Below the pieces are notes generated by a model, which saw nothing but the letters and a program-made list of their open reading frames with translations, did not search any database and was not told the origin of the DNA. 39,636 bases of DNA from an uncultured Pelagibacteraceae bacterium (GTDB lineage Bacteria > Pseudomonadota > Alphaproteobacteria > Pelagibacterales > Pelagibacteraceae). The translations under genes and the position numbers were made by a program. Of the stretch, positions 8,739-17,450 are shown in pieces. Where the stretch lies: assembly GCA_902604695.1 (NCBI GenBank), contig CACKZT010000009.1:1-39636 (forward strand). Direction: 5' to 3'. The first letter of the stretch is position 1. Each line of letters opens with the position of its first letter.

Positions 8739-10176
8739 ATCAGATAAATTAAGAGAAGAATGTGGAATATTTGGTATTTCATCTGCAGAAGACGCTTCGG
8801 CAGTTGTTGCTCTGGGATTGCATGCTTTACAACATCGTGGGCAAGAGGGATGTGGAATAGTTTCTTATGACGGTAAAAATTATCATTCTGAGAAAAGACA
8901 AGGATTAGTCGGTGATCATTTCACAAAAAGTAATGTTATAAAAAAATTACCAGGAAATTTTGCTATAGGTCATAATCGATATTCTACTACAGGTGAAACC
9001 TCCTTAAGAAATATTCAGCCGTTTTTCGCAGATTTACACGGAGGTGGTTTAAGTATTGCTCATAATGGAAATCTAACAAATGCGATAACTCTAAGGGATG
9101 AACTGGTTAGAAACGGTGCAATTTTTAGAACCACTAGTGATACAGAGACGATTGTTCAACTGATTGCTAAATCAAAAAGAACAAAAATTATAGATAAAAT
9201 TATTGATTCATTATTTCAAATTCAAGGTGCTTACGCTTTGATAATAATGACTAATAAAAAATTAATAGGCATAAGAGATCCTATGGGAATAAGACCTTTA
9301 GTAATTGGTAAAATAAAAAATTCTTATATTTTTGCATCAGAAACATGTGCTTTAGATATTGTTGGTGCAAAATTTATTAGAGAAGTAGAAAATGGAGAAA
9401 TTGTCACAATAGAGAATGATAAGCTTACTAGTATTAAACCCTTTCCAAAACAAAAGCAAAGACCATGCGTTTTTGAATACATTTATTTTGCAAGACCGGA
9501 TAGTATCATTAATGGTCGATGCGCTTATGAATATAGGAAAAAATTAGGTGAAGAACTAGCAAAAGAAACTGATATAAACTCAGATTTTGTTGTGCCTGTT
9601 CCAGACTCAGGAGTGCCGGCTGCTTTAGGTTATGCTCAATATACTAAAAAAAAATTTGAGTTAGGACTAATCAGAAATCACTATGTCGGTAGGACTTTCA
9701 TAGAACCTACACAAAATATTAGGAGTCTAGGCGTAAAATTAAAATTAAGTGCAACAAAATCTATGATAAAAAATAAATCAATAATTCTTATCGATGATTC
9801 TTTAGTAAGAGGGACTACCTGTTATAAGATTACTAGAATGCTTTATGAAGCCGGAGCAAAAGAAGTTCATGTAAGAATAGCTTGTCCAGAGATTTTATTT
9901 CCAGACTTTTATGGAGTAGATATGCCTACTAAAGAGGAATTACTTGCTCACAATAAAAATAATGACGAAATGTGTAATTATATAAATGCTAAATCTCTGA
10001 AGTTTTTAAGTTTAGAGGGTCTTTACAAAGCTTTAGGTTGTGAAAAAAGAAATAAAGAATATCCTCAGTTCAGTGATCATTATTTCACTGGAGATTATCC
10101 TATAAAACCTTCTGATTTACTTGGCAAAGGAAAGGTAACACAATTATCTTTATTAAGTAATAAATCAAATAATTAA
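8725..10176 (+). CDS. purF: Amidophosphoribosyltransferase PurF
   Basis: Catalyses the first committed step of purine synthesis, PRPP plus glutamine to phosphoribosylamine. It has 483 residues. The glutamine amidotransferase nucleophile is Cys13 in EECGIFG, so a 12-residue propeptide must be removed to expose it. HRGQEG, GHNRYSTTG and IAHNGN follow. The phosphoribosyltransferase domain has the PRPP motif IILIDDSLVRGTT. The start is the TTG at 8725, inside the end of cvpA. The cysteines that ligate the [4Fe-4S] cluster in the Bacillus enzyme are not conserved near the C-terminus (SDHYFTGDYP instead of a CxxC), so it should be a cluster-free type. It converges on the bamB-like gene with a 4-base overlap. 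Confidence 0.96.
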   Translation: MKKFKSDKLREECGIFGISSAEDASAVVALGLHALQHRGQEGCGIVSYDGKNYHSEKRQGLVGDHFTKSNVIKKLPGNFAIGHNRYSTTGETSLRNIQPFFADLHGGGLSIAHNGNLTNAITLRDELVRNGAIFRTTSDTETIVQLIAKSKRTKIIDKIIDSLFQIQGAYALIIMTNKKLIGIRDPMGIRPLVIGKIKNSYIFASETCALDIVGAKFIREVENGEIVTIENDKLTSIKPFPKQKQRPCVFEYIYFARPDSIINGRCAYEYRKKLGEELAKETDINSDFVVPVPDSGVPAALGYAQYTKKKFELGLIRNHYVGRTFIEPTQNIRSLGVKLKLSATKSMIKNKSIILIDDSLVRGTTCYKITRMLYEAGAKEVHVRIACPEILFPDFYGVDMPTKEELLAHNKNNDEMCNYINAKSLKFLSLEGLYKALGCEKRNKEYPQFSDHYFTGDYPIKPSDLLGKGKVTQLSLLSNKSNN

Positions 10177-11585
10177 TTATATTTTCTTAACCTGAAACTT
10201 CCATCAAAGAAATAAATAGATCCTTTAGAAACCACTGGAATACTAGAAATTTTTGATTTTAAAATTCTATCTTTAGAGTAAATTTTTCCATCAAAATAAT
10301 TGAATAGAAGAACATGTCCATTGTTTGTTATTACTATAATTTTAGAGTTTGCAATAATAATGTTGGTAGCGGCACCAATTTTTTTCATAGTTTTTTCTAA
10401 CTTTTTTTCTTTATCAACTTGCTTATATAAATTTTGAGACCAAACAGTCTCGCCAGATAAAAGGTCAATACACATTAAATAATGATCACTTGTGATTAGA
10501 AATAAATAATTTTGAGTCAATATAGGCTTTGTTTTACTAACGATAAAACGTTCCCAAACTTTGAAGCCAGTAGCTGTATTGAATAAAGATATAGATTTAT
10601 TAGTAGATAACATTAAATTATTTTCTTTAATAATTATTGGTAGACTACTAAATAAATCTGTTTCTGTGCTTGGAGTTAATTTTTTTAAATATAAAATCCA
10701 ATTTACTTTCTTTGTTAAATAATTTACTGAATAAAGCTCTCCACTTGTATTAACAAAAAGTATATTTTTATTTATTTCGTCAACAGCTATATTATTAATA
10801 AAATTTGTCTTTAAATTAGTCATTTGAGTCTGATATTCCCAATTTTTAGCTCCAGTATTTAATTGAATTGAAAATAATGTATTATCTTGATTAGAAATAA
10901 TTAATTGATTATCCACTATTTGAGCATTTGATCTGAATGGTATTCCATAGTTTTTGGCCCATTTTAATTTGTTTGAATTTATATCTATAGAATACATATA
11001 ACCAAGATTATCACTAGCGTATATAACACCGTCTTGAACAGTTAAGTATATTGTTTTTTTATATCTTTTGTATTTATTTTTATAGAAATTAAATTCATAG
11101 ATTTTTTTTTTTTGATCGATTGAATAAACATAAATATTTCCTCTTTGATCGTACGAAATTATATGATCTTCATAAATAAGAGGTGTTAAAGAATCGTTTA
11201 ATGCTGAAAAACTATTTTTAGGAAATTTTGCAAGTTTTGAACTTTTAAAAGCTAATTTTCTTTTATTAGTATAAAAGTAATTAGATAAATTATTTTGACC
11301 ATTAAAATAGATTTTCGTCCAATTTCGGTTTTCTACCTCAGGATCAATTGAAATTTTAATTGAAGGTTGAATAACCTCTCCTTTTTCAATTTTGTATGGA
11401 TCTAAAAATGCTTCTTTAAGATTTTTTATATTCAAATTTTTATTAAGTTTGCCAATATCTTTTTTGGAGTTACTTAATACTGACTCAGCCTCAAGAGATT
11501 GATCTCTCCAAATGCCTGTCTTATTATCAAATGAACAATTTTGAATAAATATAATCAAAAATAAAAGTTTTACTATTTTTTTCAT
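10173..11585 (-). CDS. bamB: BamB-like PQQ-repeat beta-propeller protein
   Basis: A probable envelope protein of the BamB family, which assists the BamA complex in inserting outer-membrane proteins. It has 470 residues. Residues 1-16 form a hydrophobic export signal ending in QNC, with a possible lipidated cysteine at residue 17, although this is not a strict lipobox. From about residue 115 there are repeated beta-propeller blades of the PQQ type, for example GNIYVYSIDQKKK, GYMYSIDINSNKLKW, NTLFSIQLNTGAKNW, LFNTATGFKVW and CIDLLSGETVW. It lies one base after a YfgM-like gene, the same pairing as yfgM-bamB in E. coli, which supports the call. The gene symbol is by similarity and context. Confidence 0.78.
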   Translation of the reverse strand: MKKIVKLLFLIIFIQNCSFDNKTGIWRDQSLEAESVLSNSKKDIGKLNKNLNIKNLKEAFLDPYKIEKGEVIQPSIKISIDPEVENRNWTKIYFNGQNNLSNYFYTNKRKLAFKSSKLAKFPKNSFSALNDSLTPLIYEDHIISYDQRGNIYVYSIDQKKKIYEFNFYKNKYKRYKKTIYLTVQDGVIYASDNLGYMYSIDINSNKLKWAKNYGIPFRSNAQIVDNQLIISNQDNTLFSIQLNTGAKNWEYQTQMTNLKTNFINNIAVDEINKNILFVNTSGELYSVNYLTKKVNWILYLKKLTPSTETDLFSSLPIIIKENNLMLSTNKSISLFNTATGFKVWERFIVSKTKPILTQNYLFLITSDHYLMCIDLLSGETVWSQNLYKQVDKEKKLEKTMKKIGAATNIIIANSKIIVITNNGHVLLFNYFDGKIYSKDRILKSKISSIPVVSKGSIYFFDGSFRLRKYN

Positions 11586-11586
11586 T

Positions 11587-12159
11587 TTATTCTAATTCTA
11601 TTAATTTAAAATATTCTTCAGATTTTAATTTATCTCCTTTACTTAAAAAAAAATTAGCTAACAGCTCTAATGCTGTATTTTTCCAAACAGAGTTTTTATT
11701 TATGATTGGATTTAAGATTTCTAATATCTTTTGTTCATCTTCATAATCCATTAAGAAAAGAGCCTTTTTAATTTTAATAAGATTAATTTCTTCCTCATCT
11801 AAATCTTTTATTGATATAATTTTATCAAATAATGAATCAATTTCATTTTTATTACTTATTAAATTTAATTCTAAAATTAAATATAAGGACAAAGGAGAGT
11901 AGACTTTATTTTTTTTATTTATAATACTTAGCAAAATTGAATTTGCTTCTTCCTTGTTATTTTTTTGTATTAAAATTTGTGCTGTATTGTAATTTTCTGA
12001 TAACTTTTCATTTTCTTTACTATTTTTAATGTCAAAAAAAATAATTGATAAAGAAATAAAAACTATTATTACAACAAAAATTATTATTTTTTTTAAGTTT
12101 TTTCTTAGAAAATAAGAAATTTTTTCTTGAAAGCCTTTTTCTAGTTGTTCATTGCTCAT
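11587..12159 (-). CDS. YfgM-like TPR membrane protein
   Basis: A 190-residue protein with a basic cytoplasmic N-terminus, one membrane helix at about residues 24-45 and a helical C-terminal domain facing the periplasm. That domain carries degenerate TPR-like pairs, including NTAQILIQKNNKEEANSIL and KNTALELLANFFLSKGD. This matches the YfgM (ancillary SecYEG translocon subunit) family, which helps hand over exported proteins. Residue-level similarity is weak, so the evidence is topology plus its place one base upstream of the BamB-like gene. It follows panB by 5 bases. Confidence 0.65.
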   Translation of the reverse strand: MSNEQLEKGFQEKISYFLRKNLKKIIIFVVIIVFISLSIIFFDIKNSKENEKLSENYNTAQILIQKNNKEEANSILLSIINKKNKVYSPLSLYLILELNLISNKNEIDSLFDKIISIKDLDEEEINLIKIKKALFLMDYEDEQKILEILNPIINKNSVWKNTALELLANFFLSKGDKLKSEEYFKLIELE

Positions 12160-12164
12160 AATTT

Positions 12165-12938
12165 TTAATAACTGTTATTTTTTTTTGGAAAAATTTTTTT
12201 CTTAACTTCATTAGTATATTTTTTAACACTTTTATTTATTGTTTTGGCTATGTCCGAATATCTTTTTACGAATCTTGGCTTAAATCCACTTAAACCCACT
12301 AAATCATCTGTAACTAAAACTTGACCATCACAATTTACAGATGAACCTATTCCAATTGTAGGTATTTTTAAAGCTTTTGTTATTTTTTTTGAAGAAGAGG
12401 AAGCTACACACTCTAAGACTATTGAAAAGGCTCCTGCTTCTTGAATCTTTTTAGCTTCATTAATTAACTTAATAGTGTCTTTTTGAGAATAGCCTGCAAC
12501 TTTAAATTTTTTTTTAAATTGGGGTGTGAAACCAATATGCCCCATTACTGGTATGTTTGATTTAACTAAGTGTTTAACAATATTATAATTTTTTTTATTA
12601 CTTTCAATTTTAATACCATCACACTTCGTTTCTCGCATTACTTTCATTGCATTTTTTAATGCTTGATTTTTATTATCATAAGTATGTAGTGGCATATCTA
12701 CAATTAAAATTGATTTTTTGATACCTTTCTGAACGCTACATGTATGTAATATCATCATATCTATCGTTACTTTATGGGTATTGTTCATTGAATATAAAGT
12801 ATTAGCTAACGAATCTCCTACGAGAACTATATCGCAATATTTGTCTAATATTTTGGAAACACTTCCAGAATAAGCAGTAAGCATAACGATTGGAGTTTTA
12901 TTTTTTTTTTTAATTAAATTTTTTATTTTTTTTTTCAT
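12165..12938 (-). CDS. panB: 3-methyl-2-oxobutanoate hydroxymethyltransferase PanB
   Basis: Makes ketopantoate, the first step of pantothenate (coenzyme A precursor) synthesis, from ketoisovalerate and methylene-tetrahydrofolate. It has 257 residues with a very basic N-terminus. Recognisable family blocks are MLTAYSGS, DIVLVGDSLAN with a metal-ligand aspartate, HKVTIDMMILHT, LIVDMPLHTY with the second aspartate, VMGHIGFTPQ, and IPTIGIGSSVNCDGQVLV. All are in order. It lies between guaA and the yfgM-like gene with spacers of 3 and 5 bases, so it is expressed with the purine genes. panC and panE are not in the window. Confidence 0.9.
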   Translation of the reverse strand: MKKKIKNLIKKKNKTPIVMLTAYSGSVSKILDKYCDIVLVGDSLANTLYSMNNTHKVTIDMMILHTCSVQKGIKKSILIVDMPLHTYDNKNQALKNAMKVMRETKCDGIKIESNKKNYNIVKHLVKSNIPVMGHIGFTPQFKKKFKVAGYSQKDTIKLINEAKKIQEAGAFSIVLECVASSSSKKITKALKIPTIGIGSSVNCDGQVLVTDDLVGLSGFKPRFVKRYSDIAKTINKSVKKYTNEVKKKIFPKKNNSY

Positions 12939-12941
12939 TTA

Positions 12942-14498
12942 TCACTCTAATTCTATTGTGCTAGGTGGTTTTGAGGTTATATCATAAACAACTCTATTGA
13001 TACCCTTAACACTATTGATAATTTTGTTAGATATTTTGTCTAAAAAATATTTAGGAAAATTAAAATAATCAGCAGTCATACCGTCCTCGGAAGTTACTGC
13101 TCTTATTACACAAGTGTATTCATAAGTTCTGGAGTCGCCCATAACACCAACTGTTTTTATTGGAAGTAGAGCTGCATACGCCTGCCATATCTTATCATAC
13201 AATTTATTTTTAATTAATTCTTGAATAAAAATATGGTCAGCTTCTTGTAAAATCTTTACTTTTTGTACAGTCACTTCACCTAATATTCTAATTGCTAAAC
13301 CTGGACCTGGAAAAGGATGTCTGTTAGATATTGATTGAATTAATCCTGATGCAGCACCTAGTTTCCTAGCTTCATCTTTAAAAAATTCTTTTAAGGGTTC
13401 AATTAGTTTTAAATTCATTTTTTTTGGTAAACCACCAACATTGTGATGTGATTTTATTTTCGAAGTTTTGCTCCCCGTAGCTGATTTACTTTCAATAACA
13501 TCAGGGTATAACGTGCCTTGGGCTAAATATTTTACTTTTTCATATTTTCTAGCTTCTTTCTCAAAAATTTTAATAAAAAGTCTGCCTATAATTTTTCTTT
13601 TTTTTTCAGGATTTGAGACACCCTTCAATTTTTTGAGAAAAATTTTTGAAGCATTTATCAATTTCACATTAAGCTTATATTTATTTTTAAATATTCGATA
13701 AGTAAACTTAAATTCATTTTTACGCATTAATCCTGTATCTACCATGATACATATTAAATTTTTATTAATAGCTTTACTGATCAACAAAGCTACTACGCTG
13801 CTATCTACTCCACCTGATAAAGCACAAATTACTTTTTCGTCACCAACAGTATTTTTTATATCATTTATAATTCTTTTTTTTTCAGACTCAATTTTCCATT
13901 GTTTTTTGATTTTACATATTGAAAAAATAAAATTTTTTATAATTGATAATCCTTTTTTAGTATGTGTAACTTCAGGATGAAATTGTATGCCATATATTTT
14001 ATTTTTTTTATTTTCAATAATTGTCAAAGGTGAGTCATTTGTTGATGCAAGTTTTGTAAAACCTTTAGGTAATTTATAAACTTCATCTTGATGACTCATC
14101 CAAACTTCAGATTTGTTATTTATATAAAAATTTTTTGTAAGAAGTGAGTTTTTATTTTTTTTTAAAATCACTCTTCCAAATTCCCTTTTTCTTCCACCAG
14201 ATTTTATTTTACCTCCAAAATTTTTAGCAATAAGTTGCAAGCCATAGCAAATGCCTAAGATTGGAATTCTTTTTAAAAAGATACTTTTAGGTATATTTGG
14301 AAAATTTTTACTATTAACTGTTGCAGGCCCTCCTGAAAGAATAATTCCCTTAATAGTGCTAAAGTCATATATTTTTTTTAAATCATTAAGAGTTACTATC
14401 TCAGAAAAAACACCTAGATCCCTTATTCTTCTTGCTATTAATTTTGTTACTTGAGACCCAAAATCAACTATTATGATTTTTTCCTTAGTTTTAAACAT
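12942..14498 (-). CDS. guaA: GMP synthase (glutamine-hydrolysing)
   Basis: Converts XMP to GMP with ATP and glutamine. It has 518 residues, the usual length. The N-terminal class I amidotransferase domain has ILSGGP, the nucleophile Cys84 in GICYGLQL, and the histidine-glutamate pair in [11 protein letters not shown]. The ATP pyrophosphatase domain starts with the P-loop SGGVDSS near residues 227-233. The C-terminal dimerisation domain carries [18 protein letters not shown] and ends in the canonical KPPSTIELE. It is part of a guaB-TPR-guaA-panB run, so the two GMP-pathway enzymes are co-transcribed. Confidence 0.97.
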   Translation of the reverse strand: MFKTKEKIIIVDFGSQVTKLIARRIRDLGVFSEIVTLNDLKKIYDFSTIKGIILSGGPATVNSKNFPNIPKSIFLKRIPILGICYGLQLIAKNFGGKIKSGGRKREFGRVILKKNKNSLLTKNFYINNKSEVWMSHQDEVYKLPKGFTKLASTNDSPLTIIENKKNKIYGIQFHPEVTHTKKGLSIIKNFIFSICKIKKQWKIESEKKRIINDIKNTVGDEKVICALSGGVDSSVVALLISKAINKNLICIMVDTGLMRKNEFKFTYRIFKNKYKLNVKLINASKIFLKKLKGVSNPEKKRKIIGRLFIKIFEKEARKYEKVKYLAQGTLYPDVIESKSATGSKTSKIKSHHNVGGLPKKMNLKLIEPLKEFFKDEARKLGAASGLIQSISNRHPFPGPGLAIRILGEVTVQKVKILQEADHIFIQELIKNKLYDKIWQAYAALLPIKTVGVMGDSRTYEYTCVIRAVTSEDGMTADYFNFPKYFLDKISNKIINSVKGINRVVYDITSKPPSTIELE

Positions 14499-14501
14499 GA
14501 A

Positions 14502-14930
14502 TTATTTCTTATTTGTATTATCTAAGGTTTCTTGAAGCTTTTTTTTAGATGAACAAAGATTTTTACAAACTTTATCAAAAGTATTGATCAACTCTTTTGA
14601 TTTTGAAAAGTTTGATTTTTTAATATTTAGAAGGGCTAGATTAAAAATTGCCTCTTCGTTTTTTGGGTTCAAAAGTAGTGTTGTTTTTAGGTTGCTCTCT
14701 TCTAAAATTTCTTTTTTTTCAATTTTAAATATTTTTGCAAGATATAGATATGAATTTTCATTTTTTGGATTAAAAACTATATCTTTTTCGAAGAAAAATT
14801 TAGCTTCATTATATTGTTTTTTATCAAACAATTCTTTTCCATCTGTAAAATAATTATTTTCTGCAAAACTTACATTATTTAAAATAAATGCAAATAATAA
14901 TATTAAAATTAAATTTTTAAATTTTTTCAT
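14502..14930 (-). CDS. Exported small TPR protein between guaB and guaA
   Basis: A 142-residue protein that I do not recognise as a named gene. Residues 1-23 form a signal peptide (basic start, hydrophobic core, cleavage probably after FAE). The rest holds about three tetratricopeptide-like helix pairs, for example ELFDKKQYNEAKFFFEKD, NENSYLYLAKIFKIEKKE and NEEAIFNLALLNIKKSNFSK. TPR proteins scaffold other proteins, so a periplasmic partner-binding role is likely. Its start codon overlaps the guaB stop as ATGA and guaA begins 3 bases later, so it is translated with the two purine enzymes although it is exported. Confidence 0.75.
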   Translation of the reverse strand: MKKFKNLILILLFAFILNNVSFAENNYFTDGKELFDKKQYNEAKFFFEKDIVFNPKNENSYLYLAKIFKIEKKEILEESNLKTTLLLNPKNEEAIFNLALLNIKKSNFSKSKELINTFDKVCKNLCSSKKKLQETLDNTNKK

Positions 14931-16006
14931 AATTTATAATTTGTTTCGTTATTTAAAGTTTCTACACTATGTACCATACTCTCATAAAATCCAGCTTTTG
15001 TAATTTTAATAAATTTCGCATTTTTTTGAATATCTTCTAAGTTTTTAGCACCTATATATCCCATAGATGATCTAAGACCTCCTTGTAATTGGTAAATTAT
15101 TTTTGAAGTTGGGCCTTTAAATTCAACACGTCCTTCTACACCTTCGGGCACAAATTTTGACTTATCTTTATAATTTTTTTGAAAATATCTGTTCGAAGAA
15201 CCGGATGACATAGCTCCTATTGAACCCATACCTCTATAAAATTTATATTTTTTATTTCTTATTTTGAAAATTCTTCCTGGACTTTCTGATGTTCCAGCAA
15301 AAATTGAGCCCATCATAATAGCGTCGGCCCCAGCAGCTAATGCTTTTACAATGTCTCCTGAAAATTTAATACCTCCATCTGAAATAATTTTTATATTCTT
15401 TTTTTTTAAACTTTTTTTAACTTCCATGATAGCAGTAATCTGCGGAACTCCAATTCCTGCAATCATTCTTGTTGTGCATATCGATCCAGGACCAATACCA
15501 ACTTTTAATATATCAGCTCCACAATTATAAAGTTTTTTTGCAGCTTCACCAGAAGCTATATTTCCAACACAAATCGGAATCTTATTGGAAATTTTTCTTA
15601 TCTTAGATAAAATCTTCAAAACTTTTTCACTGTGTCCATGGGCGGTATCGATTACTATCATGTCTACGCCTGCATCTATTAATTTATTTGCTCTTAATAA
15701 GTCTTCCGATCCAGTTCCAATTGCTGCACCTACTAACAATCTATTTTTTTTTACTTTTGAGACCTCAATACTTTGTTTTTTTATATTTAGATTCCTATGA
15801 ATGACTCCCATGCCCCCAGATTTTGCTAAAGCGATTGCCATTGATGACTCTGTAACGGTATCCATAGCAGATGAGAAAAAGGGGACTTTAAGCTTTATAT
15901 TTTTTGTTAACTTTGTTTGAATGTTTACTTCAGAAGGTAAAACTGCTGAGTAACGAGGAACTAATAACACATCATCAAAAGTTAAAGCTTCTTTAATTGG
16001 TTCCAT
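14927..16006 (-). CDS. guaB: IMP dehydrogenase without CBS domains
   Basis: Oxidises IMP to XMP with NAD, the rate-limiting step towards GMP. It has only 359 residues; bacterial enzymes usually have close to 490. The catalytic barrel is complete: FDDVLLVPRYS, FFSSAMDTVTE, the NAD loop VIDTAHGHS, the catalytic Cys177 in GIGPGSICTTR, ISDGGI, and the flap with SSNRYF and VPEGVEGRV. What is missing is the two-CBS Bateman domain: MGVIHRNL at residues 66-73 runs through a short link straight into RLLVGAAIG at 89-97. There is no frameshift or remnant, so the deletion is clean and the enzyme is probably active. Confidence 0.95.
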   Translation of the reverse strand: MEPIKEALTFDDVLLVPRYSAVLPSEVNIQTKLTKNIKLKVPFFSSAMDTVTESSMAIALAKSGGMGVIHRNLNIKKQSIEVSKVKKNRLLVGAAIGTGSEDLLRANKLIDAGVDMIVIDTAHGHSEKVLKILSKIRKISNKIPICVGNIASGEAAKKLYNCGADILKVGIGPGSICTTRMIAGIGVPQITAIMEVKKSLKKKNIKIISDGGIKFSGDIVKALAAGADAIMMGSIFAGTSESPGRIFKIRNKKYKFYRGMGSIGAMSSGSSNRYFQKNYKDKSKFVPEGVEGRVEFKGPTSKIIYQLQGGLRSSMGYIGAKNLEDIQKNAKFIKITKAGFYESMVHSVETLNNETNYKL

Positions 16007-16032
16007 ATAAACTTATAAACGATTTTATAAAT

Positions 16033-16659
16033 TTATAAAGTATTTAATGTTGAACAATGTATATAAGTTTCTTTTGATTCTGAGCGACTTGAGTCAGGTT
16101 TAAAAAACTCAACTTTTTTAAATCTTTTTCTTGCTTTGTCCTTTACTGTTAAAAAATCTTCACCCATAAATACCTTGGATATCAATTTTCCCTGAGGTTT
16201 CAGTATTGAAAAGGCAAAATCTATGACCTCTGCACAGAGGAGATTCGTTCTAATACAATCTAAATTTTTGTTCCCAGTGGTATCAGCAGCCATATCTGAT
16301 AAGACAACATCTGCTTTCTCTTTGCATTCTTTCAAAATTTTATTTTTCGTATCTTTTTCCATAAAATCGCAATTTAAAAAAGTTACTCCTTCTAGAACCT
16401 TCATTTCTTTAATATCTATGGCGATTATTTTTCCTCTTTTAATTATATTTCTTGCCACTTGGGACCAGCCTCCTGGAGTAGAACCAATATCAATTAATTT
16501 TGTATCAGATTTTAAAAATCTAAATTTAGTATTTAATTCTAATAATTTAAAAGCTGATCTGGATCTATACCCTAAAACTTTAGATTTTTTGAAAAACTGA
16601 TCTCGGTGTTGTTTTATTACCCAACCTCGACTCTTTTTTTTTCTTTTTGTTTTTTTCAT
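16033..16659 (-). CDS. rlmE: 23S rRNA 2'-O-ribose U2552 methyltransferase RlmE (FtsJ/RrmJ)
   Basis: Methylates the 2'-OH of U2552 in the A-loop of 23S rRNA, a late step in 50S assembly. It has 208 residues with a lysine- and arginine-rich start suited to RNA binding. RSRSAFKLLEL carries the first catalytic lysine, DIGSTPGGWSQVA is the SAM-binding loop, LSDMAADTTGNKNLD holds the aspartate, LISKVF the second lysine, and SRSESKETYI the glutamate. The SAM loop reads STPGG where AAPGG is usual. Its start shares one base with the pssA stop (TAATG), a coupling arrangement, and guaB follows after 26 bases. Confidence 0.92.
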   Translation of the reverse strand: MKKTKRKKKSRGWVIKQHRDQFFKKSKVLGYRSRSAFKLLELNTKFRFLKSDTKLIDIGSTPGGWSQVARNIIKRGKIIAIDIKEMKVLEGVTFLNCDFMEKDTKNKILKECKEKADVVLSDMAADTTGNKNLDCIRTNLLCAEVIDFAFSILKPQGKLISKVFMGEDFLTVKDKARKRFKKVEFFKPDSSRSESKETYIHCSTLNTL

Positions 16660-17447
16660 TATAAAATGTCTTCATGATCATCCTCTTTAGAATCATCTTT
16701 AAATTTTTTATCTTGTTTATTAAAAAAATAAAAACTTAATGGTAAAGTTAAAATATAAAACAATCCAATTAGTAATAAAGTTTCAAATGTATAAAATATT
16801 AGAGAGACGAATAAAATTCCAACCGTGAATAATATAAAGATTGTCATTTTGCTTTGAATAGTAATTTTCTTAAAAGAAAAAGTTGGTAGTTTACTAATTA
16901 GCAAAATTGCAATAAAAATTTCTAAATAAGGAGCAATACTTCTTACGTTTAGGTTGATATCTAAATTAGATAACTCATAAATTAGTGGTAATAAAATAAG
17001 TATTCCACCAGCTGGAGATGGTATTCCTTGAAAATAATTCATCTTCCAAGATTCATTTTCGTAAATTTTAGTTAAGTTAAATCTAGCTAATCTTAAAACA
17101 CAACAAACTGAATAAATTAAAGTAATAGCCCATCCTATTTTACCTAAATTTTTTAATTCCCAAAAATAAATTACAAACGCAGGGGCTATTCCAAAACTTA
17201 CAAAGTCAGTAAGAGAGTCAAGTTCTTTTCCAAATTCCGAGGTTCCTTTAATTAATCTTGCTATTCTTCCATCTAGAGCATCTAATAATGCTGCAAATAT
17301 TAAAAAAATTACCGCTAAACTGAAATTTTCATCTAATGCAAATTTAATGGAGCTAATTCCTAAACACACTCCTATCAGTGTCAATAAATTTGGTAATATA
17401 TATCTTGATTTTTTTGAGTGAACGACTGTAAATTTTTTTTCTTGCAT
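16659..17447 (-). CDS. pssA: CDP-diacylglycerol-serine O-phosphatidyltransferase
   Basis: An integral membrane enzyme that makes phosphatidylserine from CDP-diacylglycerol and serine. It has 262 residues and about eight hydrophobic segments. The CDP-alcohol phosphotransferase motif is perfect: Asp59-Gly60, Ala63-Arg64, Gly73, Asp77 and Asp81, with the expected spacing. It lies 3 bases after psd, which encodes the next enzyme in the pathway, so the two are co-expressed to make phosphatidylethanolamine. The acidic tail DDSKEDDHEDIL is unremarkable. The call rests on the motif and the psd neighbour; other CDP-alcohol transferases are less likely. Confidence 0.93.
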   Translation of the reverse strand: MQEKKFTVVHSKKSRYILPNLLTLIGVCLGISSIKFALDENFSLAVIFLIFAALLDALDGRIARLIKGTSEFGKELDSLTDFVSFGIAPAFVIYFWELKNLGKIGWAITLIYSVCCVLRLARFNLTKIYENESWKMNYFQGIPSPAGGILILLPLIYELSNLDINLNVRSIAPYLEIFIAILLISKLPTFSFKKITIQSKMTIFILFTVGILFVSLIFYTFETLLLIGLFYILTLPLSFYFFNKQDKKFKDDSKEDDHEDIL

Positions 17448-17450
17448 TAT

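Noticed and set aside
13468-14454. Plus-strand open frames inside guaA
   Set aside because: guaA is complete with both domains; the antisense frames carry no recognisable motif.
14927-16006. guaB as a frameshifted or decayed gene because it is short
   Set aside because: The reading frame is continuous, every catalytic motif is intact and the missing part is exactly the CBS module, so this is a domain deletion and not decay.
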